Both the position numbers and the translations under genes were made by a program. The notes beneath the pieces are model-generated. The model ran no database searches and was not told the DNA's origin. It saw nothing but the letters and a program-made list of their open reading frames with translations. 64,000 bases of DNA, taken from positions 5,390,501-5,454,500 of the forward strand of contig NZ_CP092183.1 in NCBI RefSeq assembly GCF_023499255.1, read 5' to 3'. Shown here piece after piece: positions 62,602-64,000 of this stretch; the stretch's first letter is position 1; each line of letters opens with the position of its first letter. This DNA is from Couchioplanes caeruleus (GTDB taxonomy: Bacteria; Actinomycetota; Actinomycetes; Mycobacteriales; Micromonosporaceae).

Positions 62602-64000
62602 TCAGCCGGCCAGCGGCAGGACCACCTTCGAGACACCGAGGCGTACGCCGACCGTCGTGCCGGCCGGGTACCGCAGGGTGTGATCGCGCTCGGTGGAGAT
62701 CACGACGACCCCGATCCGGTGCCCGGCGGCGAAGACGTGGTCCTCGGTCTGCAGGTCCCACCGGAACGTGTACGGCTGCCCCGCCCGGATCGGCGTCGTC
62801 CGCCACGGCGAGAACCGGTTCCGCACGTCCGTCCAGCCGCGGGACACGATCTCCAGCGGCGTGTTCGCGGTGACGTACTCGCGCCGGTTGAAGCACCCCG
62901 GATCCTCGGGAATGCCCGGGCCCACACAGTCCTGCACCGGCAGGCTGCGCAGCCCTGCGTACCGGTCGGCCGGCCCGTAGTCCACCAGCAGCGCGGTCAG
63001 GTACGGCGACCTGCCCGCGAGATCGGCGCGGACCGAGATCTGCGGCGTCCCGGACAGCCGGGTCTCCCGCGGCAGCGGCGCCGACAGGTACGCGAGCCGG
63101 TTCGGGTCGGCGCTCAGCTCGTCCGCGACGAGGTCCTCCGCGGTACGCGACGGGTCGTCGACGAACGTCTGCCGCGCGCCGGGCCGCGCATGACCGGGCT
63201 GCAGCGTCCCCGGCCGGCCGTCCGCAGCGGGCCCGCCGAGCGCGAAGGTGGTGGCGCGGGTGCCCGGCACCGGCCACGTCGCGGAGGTACGCCAGACGGT
63301 CGGCGCGACCTCGACGTCGGCCATCGGCTCGCGCATGATGCCGGTGTCGATGCCGTACAGCCACTGGTCGAACCAGCGGTGCAGGGTGTCCAGCCAGACG
63401 TCGCGGCGCACGTTGAACGGGTCGGTGTGCCCGGCCTGGTGCAGCCAGATCTTGCGCGGGACGCCCCGGCGGGCCAGGGCGTCCCACCACTGCCCGGCCT
63501 GCCCCGTACGGACGTTGTCGTCGTGCAGCCCGTGCACGAGCAGCACGCTGGCCCGCACCTTGCCGACGTCGCGCAGGTAGTTGCGCTCGGCCCAGTACGC
63601 GTTGTAGTCGCCGGTCACCCGGTCCTGCTCGCGTTCCAGATCGGCCATCACCCCGGCACACACCTCGGGATTCGCCCGGGTGAGCACGGCTTTGGCCAGC
63701 ACGTCGGTGTCCTCGCCCTGGAAGCCGCCGGGGGCCACCACCCCGCCGTTGGCGCGGTAGTAGTCGTACCAGCTGGAGATGCCGGCGATCGGCACGATGG
63801 TCTCCAGCCCCTTGACGCCGGTGCCGGCGACCGCGTTGGGCAGGGTGCCGTTGTAGGAGACGCCGATCATGCCGGTGCGCCCGGTCGACCAGGTGGCGCG
63901 GGCCGGCGCACCGCTCGCGTCGACGCCGCGGGCGCGGCCGTTGAGCCAGTCGACGACCGCCTTCATGCCCAGCGTCTCGTTGCGCCCGCCCGAGGTGGGG
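62602..64000 (-). CDS. CocE/NonD (peptidase S15)-family hydrolase, C-terminal part
   Basis: At least 465 residues; the N-terminus is beyond the right edge. Catalytic Ser lies in GMIGVSYNGTLPNAVA, Asp in LLVHGLHDDNV and His in WLHQAGHTDPF, the alpha/beta-hydrolase triad. A C-terminal jelly-roll domain runs from TFALGGPAADGRPG to the end and carries YLTALLVDYGP and HRIGVVVISTERDHTL. This is the Xaa-Pro dipeptidyl-peptidase/cocaine-esterase layout, cleaving X-Pro dipeptides or acting on esters. Whether it is exported cannot be seen. The strong terminator at 62555-62587 ends it. Confidence 0.9.
   Translation of the reverse strand, partial: PTSGGRNETLGMKAVVDWLNGRARGVDASGAPARATWSTGRTGMIGVSYNGTLPNAVAGTGVKGLETIVPIAGISSWYDYYRANGGVVAPGGFQGEDTDVLAKAVLTRANPEVCAGVMADLEREQDRVTGDYNAYWAERNYLRDVGKVRASVLLVHGLHDDNVRTGQAGQWWDALARRGVPRKIWLHQAGHTDPFNVRRDVWLDTLHRWFDQWLYGIDTGIMREPMADVEVAPTVWRTSATWPVPGTRATTFALGGPAADGRPGTLQPGHARPGARQTFVDDPSRTAEDLVADELSADPNRLAYLSAPLPRETRLSGTPQISVRADLAGRSPYLTALLVDYGPADRYAGLRSLPVQDCVGPGIPEDPGCFNRREYVTANTPLEIVSRGWTDVRNRFSPWRTTPIRAGQPYTFRWDLQTEDHVFAAGHRIGVVVISTERDHTLRYPAGTTVGVRLGVSKVVLPLAG

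Overview
The window is very GC-rich DNA with dense genes, GTG starts, 4-base stop/start overlaps and actinomycete-type families (HemD-fused nitrate regulator NnaR, SCO6745 family, DM13, shortened MreB/Mbl, CIRCE-controlled Hsp20, actinobacterial Holin-X). It fits an actinomycete chromosome. Micromonosporaceae (Actinoplanes-like) is my best guess, but that is inference from style rather than from a marker gene. I saw no rRNA, tRNA or CRISPR array.

Layout. 1-6834 (minus): an assimilatory nitrate/nitrite operon, nnaR > sirohydrochlorin chelatase > nitrate reductase > nirB > nirD > narK (cut by the left edge), with overlapping or nearly touching genes. It combines transport, two-step reduction to ammonium, siroheme supply and its own regulator. 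7326-18416: the two ends of what looks like one broken B12-binding/radical-SAM gene lie 10.5 kb apart. Between them sits an island with an SRPBCC protein, a coiled-coil protein, a methyltransferase, an IS630 remnant, a DUF3885-like protein, an AT-richer membrane-protein gene and a large secreted zinc metalloprotease with a lipoprotein. 18413-29253: housekeeping and metabolic genes (threonine-synthase-like enzyme, CIRCE-preceded Hsp20, TPR-GGDEF diguanylate cyclase, DUF5995, acyl-CoA synthetase, FAD monooxygenase, GH36 alpha-galactosidase), plus a scar joining the truncated ends of a methyltransferase and a TetR gene.

29357-35262: a ConA-like protein, a large secreted PA14/quinoprotein-like propeller/CBM/ricin/DUF1080 protein, a peptidase-E-like protein and a GlxA-type regulator. 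35263-39218: lipoprotein, GAPDH and DM13 genes interleaved with four unrelated tandem-repeat arrays. 39219-44189: VOC protein, a universal-stress-protein group with a tiny 47-residue gene, a shortened MreB-like protein and an amino acid permease. 44240-50332: a sugar-catabolic operon (Gfo/Idh/MocA, DUF993, TIM-barrel isomerase) facing a LacI regulator across two palindromic operators, followed by two beta-propeller-type proteins. 50586-52709: small membrane proteins and a MerR regulator. 52785-56913: an ECF sigma factor, zinc-finger membrane anti-sigma and ABC exporter operon. 57015-64000: Holin-X, aldo/keto reductase, SCO6745-family protein, a second PA14/propeller/CBM/DUF1080 protein and the C-terminal part of an S15-type hydrolase.

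The most interesting biology is probably the pair of secreted multidomain proteins that join a quinoprotein-like propeller to a 3-keto-glycoside-hydrolase-like domain (possible oxidise-then-cleave glycosidases), the radical-SAM gene broken by the island, and the cluster of minisatellites.
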